64,000 bases of DNA from Verrucomicrobiia bacterium. GTDB lineage: Bacteria > Verrucomicrobiota > Verrucomicrobiia > Limisphaerales > DSYF01. The notes below the pieces were generated by a model. That model did not search any database. It was not told where the DNA came from and saw only the letters and a program-made list of their open reading frames with translations. Positions 1 through 8,641 of this stretch are shown here, piece after piece; position 1 is the first letter of the stretch; each line of letters starts with the position of its first letter. A program made the position numbers and the translations under genes. The stretch covers positions 1 through 64,000 of the forward strand of contig DASTWL010000007.1 of NCBI GenBank assembly GCA_035765895.1. The letters are read 5' to 3'.

Positions 1-267
1 GAGGAAAAAATTCTCCCCATCGTCCTGCGCCACGCCATCACCGGCGTCGCGCACATCAACTCGGAAGATCATCTCCTGGACAATCCGCTGGCGCTGGCCA
101 TGTTGATTGACGTGTTCTCCGAACGCGGCTACCACGCGGCCGTGGACATCCACCGAATCGAAATCCCGGACCGGATCGATATCCAAACCGGCGCCGTGAC
201 CTGCCGCATCAAGAAAGTCTTCCGCATCGAAATCCGCTTTCAAGGCTCCGAAATTCGGCACGGGTGA
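1..267 (+). CDS. C-terminal 88 residues of an unidentified protein (partial)
   Basis: The frame is open from base 1 to a TGA at 265-267, so the start lies outside the window. The residues end in an alternating hydrophobic/charged stretch (IKKVFRIEIRF) that suggests beta strands, and no family motif is recognisable. The stop codon sits inside GGGTGAGGGCGAGCGTCAA, a 19-mer also found before recR, so the 3' end may have been set by a repeat. It precedes eboC by 25 bp on the same strand and might be an upstream member of the ebo cluster, but it does not look like EboA or the TatD-like EboB to me. Function unknown. Confidence 0.6.
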   Translation, partial: EEKILPIVLRHAITGVAHINSEDHLLDNPLALAMLIDVFSERGYHAAVDIHRIEIPDRIDIQTGAVTCRIKKVFRIEIRFQGSEIRHG

Positions 268-292
268 GGGCGAGCGTCAAACCCTCTGCTCA

Positions 293-1288
293 ATGGAATC
301 GTCCGTGAGCCAGACTACTTCACCGAAGCGACCGCTGCTGCGCACCCTGCTGATCCTCGGCCGGGTGTCGAATCTTCCCACGGTGTGGTCAAATTGCCTC
401 GCGGGCTGGCTGCTGGCCGGGGGCGGGGCCTGCTCGCGGTTCGCCGTGCTCGGCGGCGGCGCAAGCCTGCTCTACCTCGGCGGCATGTTCCTGAACGACG
501 CCTGCGACGTCCGCTTCGATACCGCGCATCGCCAGGAACGCCCCATTCCCTCCGGGGCCATCCCAGCCCGCGCAGTCTGGTTGTGCAGCGCCGTGCTGTT
601 GCTCGGCGGCGGCGTGTTGCTGGCCTTGCTCGGCCTGACGACGGCGCTCGTCACGCTCGGCCTCGTGCTATGCATCGCCATGTATGATCTGGTCCACAAG
701 CGGACCGTGCTCGCGCCGTTGCTGATGGCGGGCTGCCGCTTCCTGCTCTATCTCGTGGCCGGCTCCGCCGCGCTGGGCGGCATCAATGCGAAACCGCTTT
801 GGTGCGCCGGGGCGTTGGCGGCTTACATCGTGGGGCTGAGTTTCATCGCGCGGAAGGAATCGGACCGCGGCTGTCCCCAGCCGCAGCGCGCGGACGAAGC
901 CGAGAGCCTTGCGAACAACCAGCGCTGCCTTGCATCCGAAGGCGCTGCGGCTGAGGACAGCCGCGCTCCAAACCTCATACACCTCAACCTGCTCATGTTG
1001 CCGTTGTTCATTGCGCCGCTCATCACGGGGCATCTCCACGTCACGCCGGAGAACAATGTGACCCTGGGCCTGGCCGGCGTCGGCTACGTGGGCTGGGTGA
1101 TCTGGTCGTTATGGCACATGATCAAAGGCGGCCCCCCCGCCATTGGCCGCACCGTTTCCGCATTGCTCGCGGGAATCGTTTTGGTTGATATGCTCGCCGT
1201 GCAGGGCGGCGGCGGCATGATGCCTCTGGCATTTCTCGCGTTGTTCGCCAGTGCCTTGATTTTGCAACGGACGATTCCAGCCACATGA
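293..1288 (+). CDS. eboC: EboC-like UbiA-family prenyltransferase
   Basis: Predicted inner-membrane prenyltransferase of the UbiA superfamily, 331 residues with about eight hydrophobic segments. The first Asp-rich motif NxxxDxxxD is seen at N68-D72-D76 (NDACDVRFD), with YDLVHKRT in the second-motif region. In ebo clusters EboC is thought to prenylate or anchor a metabolite for transport across the cell envelope; the substrate is not known here. The gene ends in an ATGA overlap with the eboD-like gene, which implies translational coupling. Residues about 190-226 are a Cys/Ala/Glu-rich hydrophilic insert that coincides exactly with a palindromic repeat (861-970), making the protein about 40 residues longer than usual. 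EboC is preferred over other UbiA members because of the EboD- and EboF-like neighbours. Confidence 0.75.
   Translation: MESSVSQTTSPKRPLLRTLLILGRVSNLPTVWSNCLAGWLLAGGGACSRFAVLGGGASLLYLGGMFLNDACDVRFDTAHRQERPIPSGAIPARAVWLCSAVLLLGGGVLLALLGLTTALVTLGLVLCIAMYDLVHKRTVLAPLLMAGCRFLLYLVAGSAALGGINAKPLWCAGALAAYIVGLSFIARKESDRGCPQPQRADEAESLANNQRCLASEGAAAEDSRAPNLIHLNLLMLPLFIAPLITGHLHVTPENNVTLGLAGVGYVGWVIWSLWHMIKGGPPAIGRTVSALLAGIVLVDMLAVQGGGGMMPLAFLALFASALILQRTIPAT
861..970. repeat. Palindromic repeat pair inside eboC (GGAGCGCGG family)
   Basis: Two arms in inverted orientation, 861-890 and 941-970. Each arm is itself a hairpin (GCGGCTG / CAGCCGC), and they match as inverted complements at about 23 of 25 core positions. 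The core GGNNCGCGG-N8-10-CCGCAGC recurs at 1339, 2572-2677 and 15971-16077. The element keeps the eboC frame open. The layout is like a REPIN/BIME unit of the kind mobilised by RAYT transposases; no RAYT gene lies in this window. Confidence 0.75.
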
Positions 1289-2541
1289 GCGGTGACACAG
1301 AGAGTCTTGGCGAATCGCAACGCTCCGGCGCGACCGGGGCCGCTGCGGCTGGGGACAACCGCGCTCCGGGCGACAGCATCCGCGCCACGATCACCGTGAG
1401 TCATGAACATCAGGTTCATTTCACCCACGGCGCGTTTCGCGTGGACAATCCCCTGCTCGCCGCAGTGCTCGGCTCCCAGCCGTCGAACCGCATCCCGCGC
1501 GTGCTGGTGGTGCTGGATGAAAACATCGCTGCCGCGCAACCGGCGCTCGTCCCCGCCATCCGCGACTACTTCGCCGCGCGCAAGGCCCACTTCGAGCTCG
1601 TCGCCGATCTGCTGCTCCTCCCCGGCGGCGAGACGGCGAAGAATTCCGAGACGGCGGTGAAGCGCATCTACGGCGCGGTCGAGCAATCCGGTCTGTGCCG
1701 TCATTGTTACATCCTCGGCATCGGCGGCGGCGCGCTGCTGGACGTGGCCGGTTTTGCCGCGGCGACGGCGCATCGCGGCGTGCGCCACGTGCGCCTGCCC
1801 ACGACCGTGCTGGCGCAGGATGACGCGGGCGTTGGCGTGAAGAACGGCATCAACGCGTTCGGGAAGAAGAATTTCGTCGGCACCTTCGCGCCGCCGTTCG
1901 CCGTCATCAACGACTTCGAACTGCTGGCCAGTCTGCCCGCACGCGAGAAACGCGCCGGTTACATCGAGGCCATCAAGGTCGCGCTCATCCGCGACGCGAA
2001 GTTCTTCGAGTGGATCGAGCAGAATCAGGCGGCGCTGCGCGCGTTTGAAACTGTCGCGGTCGAGACGTTGATCCGGCGTTGTGCCGAAGCGCATGTGCGC
2101 CACATCGCAACGGGCGGGGATCCGTTCGAGCAAGGTTCGGCACGCCCGCTGGACTTCGGCCACTGGGCGGCGCACAAGCTGGAGCAGCTTTCCGAGTTTC
2201 GCATCCATCATGGCGAGGCTGTCGCCATCGGCATCGCGCTGGATGTGATTTACTCGACATTGTCGGGTCATCTCGACGCCGCGTCCGGCGAGCGTATCCT
2301 GAAACTCATCGCGTCACTGGGCCTCGAGCTTTGGAACGACCAGCTCACCCACAAGAGTTCTGCCGGCAAACTGAGTGTGTTGCACGGCCTCGAGGAATTC
2401 CGCGAGCACCTCGGTGGTGCGTTGACGATCACGCTGCTGAAATCCATCGGCCAGGGCTTTGAAGTGCACGAGATGGATGAGGCAAGGGTGCGCGAGGCAA
2501 TTTCATCGCTTTCGGGACAACGCTACGGAAACAACTCATGA
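1285..2541 (+). CDS. eboD: EboD-like sugar-phosphate cyclase (3-dehydroquinate synthase family)
   Basis: 418 residues of the dehydroquinate synthase / sedoheptulose-phosphate cyclase fold. Seen: an NAD-binding loop (GIGGGALLDVAGF), a substrate loop with VGVKNGIN and GKKNFVGTF, and the metal-site histidine regions DFGHWAAHK and HHGEAVAIG. EboD homologues work in the ebo metabolite-traffic pathway rather than the shikimate pathway; that assignment rests on the neighbours. The ATG at 1285 overlaps the eboC stop. The first 37 residues are Gly/Ala/Ser-rich and derive from a repeat half-element, so the GTG at 1396 (residue 38) is an alternative start that would remove the repeat-encoded part. A true aroB is possible but less likely in this context. 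Confidence 0.75.
   Translation: MSGDTESLGESQRSGATGAAAAGDNRAPGDSIRATITVSHEHQVHFTHGAFRVDNPLLAAVLGSQPSNRIPRVLVVLDENIAAAQPALVPAIRDYFAARKAHFELVADLLLLPGGETAKNSETAVKRIYGAVEQSGLCRHCYILGIGGGALLDVAGFAAATAHRGVRHVRLPTTVLAQDDAGVGVKNGINAFGKKNFVGTFAPPFAVINDFELLASLPAREKRAGYIEAIKVALIRDAKFFEWIEQNQAALRAFETVAVETLIRRCAEAHVRHIATGGDPFEQGSARPLDFGHWAAHKLEQLSEFRIHHGEAVAIGIALDVIYSTLSGHLDAASGERILKLIASLGLELWNDQLTHKSSAGKLSVLHGLEEFREHLGGALTITLLKSIGQGFEVHEMDEARVREAISSLSGQRYGNNS
1339..1367. repeat. Single arm of the GGAGCGCGG palindromic repeat
   Basis: One imperfect hairpin ending in CCGCGCTCC, in the same orientation as the right arms of the eboC and dnaX elements. It falls in the first codons of the eboD-like gene and encodes part of a low-complexity N-terminal extension. 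No clear partner arm is visible. Confidence 0.6.
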
Positions 2542-2571
2542 GCGCATTCACCAACCGGCGGCAGCGTCAAT

Positions 2572-2677
2572 GGAGCGCGGACTTTAGCCCGCTTCAACTC
2601 TCCAACTCACGGAGACTTCCGAGTTGCGTCCGCGGCTTTCATGTTCGGATGTTGAAGCGGACTAAAGTCCGCGCTCC
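2572..2677. repeat. Palindromic repeat pair between eboD and eboF
   Basis: Inverted arms 2572-2598 and 2651-2677 agree at 26 of 27 positions, and each is a hairpin (GCGGACT / AGTCCGC). The outer ends GGAGCGCGG and CCGCGCTCC match the elements in eboC and dnaX. It fills most of the 145-bp gap where eboE normally sits in ebo clusters. Confidence 0.85.
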
Positions 2678-2686
2678 TTTCACGGC

Positions 2687-4063
2687 ATGAAACGACTCGC
2701 GGTCATCAACGTCGTCGGGCTGACGCAAGCCGTGCTGGACGCATCCACGCAAATGCGGGCATTCGCGGCGAAGGGCACGCGCGCGGCCGTCGTGCCAGCA
2801 TTTCCGGCGGTCACCTGCACCGCCCAGTCCACCTACCTCACCGGCCTCACGCCTACCCAACACGGCATCGTCGGCAACGGCTGGTATGACCGCACCTTGT
2901 CCGAGGTCCAGTTCTGGAAGCAGTCGAACAAGCTCGTGGCCGGTGCGAAAATATGGGAGGACCTGCGCCGCGAGATTCCCGGTTTCACCTGCGCGAAGGT
3001 TTTCTGGTGGCATAACATGTATTCCACCGCGGACTGGTCGCTCACGCCGCGCCCGATGTATCCCGCCGACGGCCGGAAGATTTTCGACATCTACACGCAC
3101 CCGGCCTCCATCCGCACCGACATCAAGCAGGATCTTGGCGAGTTCCCCTTCCCTTCTTTCTGGGGCCCGATCGCCGGGATCAAATCGTCGCAATGGATCG
3201 CCGAGTCCGCCAAATGGGTTGAGCGCCGGCACCAGCCAACGTTGAACCTGATCTACCTGCCGCATCTCGATTACAACCTGCAACGCCTCGGCCCGAATCA
3301 TCCCGACATCCAGCAGGACATCGCGGCGATTGATGCCGTCGTGGGCGATTTGATTTCGTTCTTTGCGAAGCAATCCGTCGAAGTCGTGTTGCTTTCCGAA
3401 TACGGCATCAGCGAGGTGAACCGGCCAATCCATCTCAACCGCCTCTTCCGCGACAAGGGCTGGATTGCAATCCGCGAGGAACTTGGCTTGGAACTGCTCG
3501 ACTGCGGCGCGAGCCGCGTGTTCGCCGTCGCCGACCATCAAGTCGCTCACATCTATTTGAACGATCCGGCGCTCGCAAGCGAAGTGCGTGCACTCGTCGA
3601 GAAGCAACCCGGTGTGGAAAAGATTTTAGGCGCGCAAGAAAAACTGGCCGCCGGCATCGCGCATCCGCGCGCGGGCGATTTGATCGCGGTTTCCGACGCG
3701 CGTAGTTGGTTCACCTACTACTACTGGCTCGACGACCGGCGCGCGCCCGACTTCGCGCGCTGCGTGGACATCCATCGCAAGCCCGGCTACGACCCGGTGG
3801 AACTGTTCGTGGACCCGGCGCTGGCGTTCCCGAAGTTGAAAATCGCCGCCACGCTGCTGCGCAAGAAGCTCGGTTTCCGCATGCTGATGAACGTCATCCC
3901 GCTCGACGCGACACTGGTGAGAGGCTCGCACGGCCGCATCCCCGACTCGGCGGAACATCCGTTGTTCATTACCGGCAATGCCGCGGTCCGCCTGCCGGAT
4001 GTTCTCCCGGCGACCGCGGTGGCCGGACAGTTGAAAGCGCAGCTTGGTTCAACGGCTGCCTGA
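2687..4063 (+). CDS. eboF: EboF-like phosphodiesterase / alkaline phosphatase superfamily protein
   Basis: 458 residues of the type I phosphodiesterase / nucleotide pyrophosphatase group. The nucleophile region is FPAVTCTAQSTYLTG, with the likely catalytic Thr/Ser in CTAQST. Metal-site segments are PHLDYNLQRLG, a SEYG in place of the usual SDHG, and HPLFITGN near the C-terminus. No signal peptide is evident (starts MKRLAVINVVG), so it is probably cytoplasmic. It ends the eboC-eboD-eboF run, but a repeat element separates it from eboD by 145 bp, so it may be transcribed separately or be post-transcriptionally affected by the hairpins. The EboF assignment rests on fold plus context; a generic alkaline phosphatase-family enzyme is the alternative. 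Confidence 0.75.
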   Translation: MKRLAVINVVGLTQAVLDASTQMRAFAAKGTRAAVVPAFPAVTCTAQSTYLTGLTPTQHGIVGNGWYDRTLSEVQFWKQSNKLVAGAKIWEDLRREIPGFTCAKVFWWHNMYSTADWSLTPRPMYPADGRKIFDIYTHPASIRTDIKQDLGEFPFPSFWGPIAGIKSSQWIAESAKWVERRHQPTLNLIYLPHLDYNLQRLGPNHPDIQQDIAAIDAVVGDLISFFAKQSVEVVLLSEYGISEVNRPIHLNRLFRDKGWIAIREELGLELLDCGASRVFAVADHQVAHIYLNDPALASEVRALVEKQPGVEKILGAQEKLAAGIAHPRAGDLIAVSDARSWFTYYYWLDDRRAPDFARCVDIHRKPGYDPVELFVDPALAFPKLKIAATLLRKKLGFRMLMNVIPLDATLVRGSHGRIPDSAEHPLFITGNAAVRLPDVLPATAVAGQLKAQLGSTAA

Positions 4064-4073
4064 GGCAGGCAGG

Positions 4074-5312
4074 CTACTTGGATTCGAACTTCATGGTCAT
4101 GTCCATGTTCATTTCCATCGACTGCTTTTTGCCGCCGGCGTTCATGCTCATGGCCATTTCCGTGTGGCCGTCCACCGCGGCGGACGCGGGCATGAGCTTG
4201 GACAAATTGAGCGTGGTCGTGCCGGTGCCTTTGGTTTCCATTTTGCCAATATCCACGTTCAAGCCCGGCATGGCGGGATTCTGCATCTTTTGATTCGCGG
4301 CATGCTGGATCACGGTCGTGTTCAGGGTGACCTGGTCGCCGTCCAACGCGGTGATTTCGTAGGTCTCCGTCTGGTCAACATTGAGTCCCTGAGTCTTGAC
4401 CTTGCGTTTGACCTCCCATTTGCCACCGACGCCGACGGGCTCTTCTGGCAGGGAAACTTGGGACATGGCGGTTTTGGTCTGGTCCATCACTTGTCGCAAC
4501 TGAGGATTGGCGCCCGCGGGCAGTTTGAAATTGACGTCCTTGGCCAGGCCGCGCTCGGTTGTGACACCGCTGACCGACAAACCCTTGATCTGCGCCAGGG
4601 CGGTGTTGATCGCTTCGTTCATCTGCGGCGAAGCCCCGGCTTCTTCAACCGCCCCGGCGTCACTGAAGGTCGCCTCGTAAGCGATGTCGCCGGCGGCCGA
4701 AACGTCCTTCACGAGAATGTCCATCACCATGTGCATCGGCGGCATTTTCACTTCAGGTGTGGGGACGCCTTGGGCCGCCATCGTCATGGCCATGTTGATG
4801 GTCATATTCATGGTCTGCTGATCACCGGCCTTGGGGTGCAGGCGCAACGCCTTGCGAGGCTCGGCCCCCGCGGCAAGCAGTTTGAACTCCGTGGCGCGGG
4901 GCGTCGCCACGGGTTTGGCCGGGGCCGTCGTTGCGGCGGGCGCAGAACTTTCCGCCGGTGCCGTCGCAGCGGTGGGCGGCGTCAACCGGCCGGCCACGTA
5001 GCCCAGCCGGTAGTTGATGACCCGCGGCCGCCAGGTGGGATTGTCCCGCTGAAACGCGAGCAATTCCTTCTGGACGTCCAGATACTTGGCGTGCGCGGCA
5101 TTCGTCTTCCCTTGGGCCTGCAAATTGTCGGCCTGCTCCATGACAAAGTAGATGCGCAGATAGACTTCGTCCGGACTTTCCACAGCCTGGCTGGGCAGGC
5201 GCCCGCCCAGCCAGACGAGCGCAACCAGAATACAGGCCGGCCTCAGGAAGCGGCCCGGGTTCAACAAGTAGGAAAGTTCAAATGAGCGGGCGACATTCTG
5301 AGGGGCTTTCAT
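4074..5312 (-). CDS. Secreted Met-rich hypothetical protein (DUF6263-like)
   Basis: 413 residues from the ATG at 5312; an upstream in-frame ATG at 5402 would add 30 residues ahead of the signal sequence and is less likely. The N-terminus is basic and followed by a hydrophobic stretch (ACILVALVWLGG), consistent with a signal peptide or anchor. Next come a helical region, an Ala/Pro/Thr-rich linker (about residues 110-145) and a domain with pairs such as MNMTINMAMTMAA and MEMNMDMTMKFESK. The pattern resembles the envelope beta-barrel-like proteins annotated DUF6263, whose role is unknown. Convergent with eboF at 11 bp. Confidence 0.65.
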   Translation of the reverse strand: MKAPQNVARSFELSYLLNPGRFLRPACILVALVWLGGRLPSQAVESPDEVYLRIYFVMEQADNLQAQGKTNAAHAKYLDVQKELLAFQRDNPTWRPRVINYRLGYVAGRLTPPTAATAPAESSAPAATTAPAKPVATPRATEFKLLAAGAEPRKALRLHPKAGDQQTMNMTINMAMTMAAQGVPTPEVKMPPMHMVMDILVKDVSAAGDIAYEATFSDAGAVEEAGASPQMNEAINTALAQIKGLSVSGVTTERGLAKDVNFKLPAGANPQLRQVMDQTKTAMSQVSLPEEPVGVGGKWEVKRKVKTQGLNVDQTETYEITALDGDQVTLNTTVIQHAANQKMQNPAMPGLNVDIGKMETKGTGTTTLNLSKLMPASAAVDGHTEMAMSMNAGGKKQSMEMNMDMTMKFESK

Positions 5313-5616
5313 GCTGCGCACGGTAAACGCCGGGCCGGAGCCGTCAAACAAAAAGGAAACCGCGGCTCCGGGACGTTGCTGACAAAAATTGTCGGATTCC
5401 ACCCGGCGGCAGCGACAAGCTTACGAACATGGACACGACTGAAGCCGCCGACGACCAGCAATTGCTCCGACGCTATGTCGCGGAGCAATCCGGGGATGGT
5501 GGTCATGTCCCGACTCTAATCAACCGTTAGCCAGGGCCATGAACCGCACCAGGACGGCGCGACGCAATTCATCCGCGTTAATGTTGGCTTAAGGTGCCTT
5601 GTTGCAGGGTGGGACC
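5313..5616. other. Intergenic region, nothing recognised
   Basis: About 300 bp between two divergently transcribed genes for exported proteins. Both promoters should lie here, but I see no convincing -35/-10 pair, no RNA gene and no repeat. A 65-codon minus-strand reading frame here has no coding character. Confidence 0.5.
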
Positions 5617-7011
5617 ATGAAAGCCAACCTCATTCCCCACCCCCTCCTGCTGGCTGCGGCCGTTGTCCTCACTCATTTCTCCACTCCGGTGGCGGCGGCC
5701 ACGGCCGTCGTCGCCGGAGCGGAGACGAATGCCACGTTGAGTCTGGTCCCTGCGAGCGCGCAGGCCGTGCGGCTGAATCTCACGAACGCAGCCAACCTGG
5801 CCTGGACCGTTGAGCAATCGAGCGACCTGATCAACTGGTTCGAGGTCGAACGCGTGAAGCCGTTCAACGGGGTGTATCATCGTGCCTACCCAAGCGCGGC
5901 CGGGGCTGCGGTATTCTACCGGGCCTTTTATGATCCGGCGCGCCAGGACATCGTCAGTTTCACAACCAACGCGCTCGTTTTGCCGGCGGTGCCGTTCAAT
6001 TATGCGGCGCCCGTCTTGCCCGCGAGTTTCCTGGTCAACCCCGTCCTCGCGCAGGACACGACGCCACCGAACAACCCGACCACGGATGCCGGCGCAACGT
6101 TGGGCCGTGTGCTGTTCTACGACAAGCGCCTCTCGACCAACCAGACCATTGCGTGTGCATCGTGCCATCAACCCGCGCACGGATTTTCGGATCCGCGCCG
6201 GTTCAGCGTCGGCTGGGATGACAGCGCGGGAACGCGCAACGCGATGGGATTGACGCATGCGCGCTGGTATTTGCGCCGGCACTTCTTCTGGGATGAACGC
6301 GCCAACACGCTGGAAGACCAGGTGCTGCAACCGATCCAAAATCCGATTGAAATGGGCATGACGCTGGCCGCCCTGACCAACCGGCTCGCGGCGGAACCGT
6401 TTTACACCAACCTCTTCACGCAGGCGTTTGGTTCGCCGGACGTGACAACCAACCGCATTTCCCGCGCGCTGGCCCAATTCGTCCGCTCCATCGTCGCGGT
6501 TCAATCCAAATACGACGCCGGCGTGACAAACAATTTTGCCGACTTCAACCCACAGGAGAATCTGGGGCGCCAGATCTTCTTCGGCCAGGTTGGCAATCCG
6601 CCGGCCACGTGCGCGGCCTGCCACGGCACGGACAACTTCACGGCGGGTGCGGCGCTGAACAACAACGGACTCGAGCTTCCGTATGTGGATCCTGGCGTGG
6701 GGGGCATCACCGGCAACCCCGCCAATCTCGGCAAGTTCAAGGCGCCTTCGCTGCGCAACATCGCGCTGACCGCGCCCTACATGCACGACGGCCGGTTCAC
6801 GAATCTGGAGCAGGTCGTGGACTTCTATGATTCCGGCGTGGTGGACAATCCGAATCTGTCGCCGCCGTTGCGCAATCCGGACGGCACGGTGCGCCGCCTG
6901 CACCTTACCCCGCAGCAAAAGAGCGCGCTGGTCACCTTCCTCAAAACGCTCACGGACCCGAATCTGGCCACGGATCCGAAACTGTCCGACCCGTTCAATT
7001 ACGGCGACTGA
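5617..7011 (+). CDS. Di-haem cytochrome c peroxidase (CcpA/MauG family)
   Basis: 464 residues from the ATG at 5617 (MKANLI), which gives a clean signal peptide ending near VAAATA. Two CxxCH haem sites are visible: CASCH, followed by the HGFSDPRRFSVG stretch, and CAACH, followed by a glycine-rich loop. A distal Met ligand is likely in APYMHDGRF. The enzyme should act in the periplasm, reducing peroxides or oxidising a protein or small partner. Between the signal peptide and the peroxidase domain, residues about 35-110 form a short beta module (WTVEQSSDLINWF...FYRAF) like those on many secreted verrucomicrobial proteins. The neighbours give no partner, so MauG-like versus peroxidase function is open. 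Confidence 0.88.
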   Translation: MKANLIPHPLLLAAAVVLTHFSTPVAAATAVVAGAETNATLSLVPASAQAVRLNLTNAANLAWTVEQSSDLINWFEVERVKPFNGVYHRAYPSAAGAAVFYRAFYDPARQDIVSFTTNALVLPAVPFNYAAPVLPASFLVNPVLAQDTTPPNNPTTDAGATLGRVLFYDKRLSTNQTIACASCHQPAHGFSDPRRFSVGWDDSAGTRNAMGLTHARWYLRRHFFWDERANTLEDQVLQPIQNPIEMGMTLAALTNRLAAEPFYTNLFTQAFGSPDVTTNRISRALAQFVRSIVAVQSKYDAGVTNNFADFNPQENLGRQIFFGQVGNPPATCAACHGTDNFTAGAALNNNGLELPYVDPGVGGITGNPANLGKFKAPSLRNIALTAPYMHDGRFTNLEQVVDFYDSGVVDNPNLSPPLRNPDGTVRRLHLTPQQKSALVTFLKTLTDPNLATDPKLSDPFNYGD

Positions 7012-7101
7012 GCCGGACGGTTCGAAGCCGGAGTCAGCCGAGGCGGCGGTTGGCGCCTTTCGACGTTGTGCGCCCGGCGGCAGCGCATAGAATCCACGGA
7101 C

Positions 7102-8625
7102 ATGAAATTGCAGGGCATTGTTTATTTGGTGGGCGCCGGTCCGGGGGATGTTGGTCTGTTAACGCTGCGGGGCGCCGAGTTGCTGCGCCGGGCGGAGGTC
7201 GTGATTTACGACGCGCTGGTGAATCCGGAGTTGCTGCGGCTGGCGCCCGCCGGCACGGAACTGATCTTCGGTGGCAAGCATGCCCGGGAGCACACGCTGA
7301 CCCAGGAGGCCATCAACGAATTGCTCGTCGCCAAAGCCAAAGCCGGCAGGCGAGTGGTCCGCCTCAAGGGCGGCGATCCCACGGTTTTTGGCCGGGCCGG
7401 CGAAGAAGCCGAGGCGCTGGCCGCTGTCGGCATCCCCTTTGAAATCGTGCCGGGCGTTTCCTCGTTTGTCGCAGCACCCACTTACGCCGGCATTCCCGTA
7501 ACGCATCGTGAACATTCGTCCAAGCTCAGCATCATCACCGGACACGAGGACCCCGCAAAATCCGCGGCGACCATCGACTGGAATGGCGTCGCGAAGGAGC
7601 CCGGCACCAAGGTCGTGATGATGGGGACGGAGCGCATGGGGCAAATCGCCGCGCAACTCATCGCCGGCGGAATGAATCCGGAAACGCCCGTCGCCATGAT
7701 CCGCTGGGGAACGACGGGCCGGCAACAGACTGTCGAGGGAACCTTGCGCACCATTGGTGATGCCGCCGCCGCGGCCCGGCTGCAACCACCAACCGTCGCG
7801 ATCATTGGCGACGTGGTCAAATTACGGACCAAGCTGAACTGGTTCGAAAAGCGCCCGCTGTTTGGGCAGCGGATTGTGGTCACCCGGGCGCGCGAACAGG
7901 CGGCGGACTTCGTGCAGGGGTTGCAGGAACTGGGCGCGGAGGTGGTCACATTGCCGGTCATCAAGATTGTGCCGCCGACCCACCTCGACGCGTTGAAGGA
8001 TGTGTTCCTCGAACTCGGCACCTACGACTGGCTGGTCTTTACGAGCGCCAACGGTGTGAATGCGTTCTTCCGTTATTTCTTTGCCGGTTTCGACGACCTG
8101 CGCGCCATCGGCAACGTGCGGCTTGCCGCCGTCGGTCCCGGCACCGCTGCGCGGCTCAAGGAACTGCACTTGCGCGTGGATGTCATGCCGGAGGAAGCGA
8201 CCGGCGTGAAAATCGCCGGGGCGATCAATACGTTTGAGAGCCTCGAAAACCTGAAGGTCTGCCTGCTGCGCGCCGAGGACGCGAATCCCGATTTGCCCGC
8301 GGCACTGAATGAACTGCGTGCGATTGTGGATGACATTCCGGTTTACAAGACCGTCGCCGAAACGGAGGACGTGACCGGGGCCGGCGCCCGGCTGCTCACC
8401 GAAGGCGCGGATTGGATCACTTTTACCAGCGCCTCAACCGTGGAGAAGTTCCATGAGCGGTTTGATTTGCCGAAACTCGCGGCGCAGTTTCCCCGCCTCA
8501 AGCTGGCCACCATTGGACCGGAAACGACGAAGGCACTGACCACCCTCGGCCTCAAGCCGGCCGTTGAAGCGAAGCCGCACACGACGGAGGGATTGCTCAA
8601 GGTGTTGCTGGCCGCGGCAAAATGA
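7102..8625 (+). CDS. cobA-hemD: Fused uroporphyrinogen-III C-methyltransferase / uroporphyrinogen-III synthase
   Basis: 507 residues. Residues 1-250 are the SAM-dependent methyltransferase (SUMT): VYLVGAGPGDVGLLT, VVRLKGGDPTVFGR, PGVSSFVAAPTYAGIPVTHR. Residues about 255-505 are HemD, which closes hydroxymethylbilane to uroporphyrinogen III: IVVTRAREQAADF, FTSANGVNAFF, FTSASTVEKF. The fused enzyme makes the macrocycle and can divert it to precorrin-2 for sirohaem or B12. The start is the ATG at 7102; codons before it lie in untypical sequence. Other haem genes are not adjacent. Cytoplasmic; the identification is firm from motifs in both halves. Confidence 0.93.
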   Translation: MKLQGIVYLVGAGPGDVGLLTLRGAELLRRAEVVIYDALVNPELLRLAPAGTELIFGGKHAREHTLTQEAINELLVAKAKAGRRVVRLKGGDPTVFGRAGEEAEALAAVGIPFEIVPGVSSFVAAPTYAGIPVTHREHSSKLSIITGHEDPAKSAATIDWNGVAKEPGTKVVMMGTERMGQIAAQLIAGGMNPETPVAMIRWGTTGRQQTVEGTLRTIGDAAAAARLQPPTVAIIGDVVKLRTKLNWFEKRPLFGQRIVVTRAREQAADFVQGLQELGAEVVTLPVIKIVPPTHLDALKDVFLELGTYDWLVFTSANGVNAFFRYFFAGFDDLRAIGNVRLAAVGPGTAARLKELHLRVDVMPEEATGVKIAGAINTFESLENLKVCLLRAEDANPDLPAALNELRAIVDDIPVYKTVAETEDVTGAGARLLTEGADWITFTSASTVEKFHERFDLPKLAAQFPRLKLATIGPETTKALTTLGLKPAVEAKPHTTEGLLKVLLAAAK

Positions 8626-8641
8626 ACTGACGCCCGCGCCA

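Noticed and set aside
4044-5285. 413-codon plus-strand frame opposite the secreted Met-rich protein
   Set aside because: His/Arg/Gly-rich; the minus-strand frame has a signal peptide and a natural composition.
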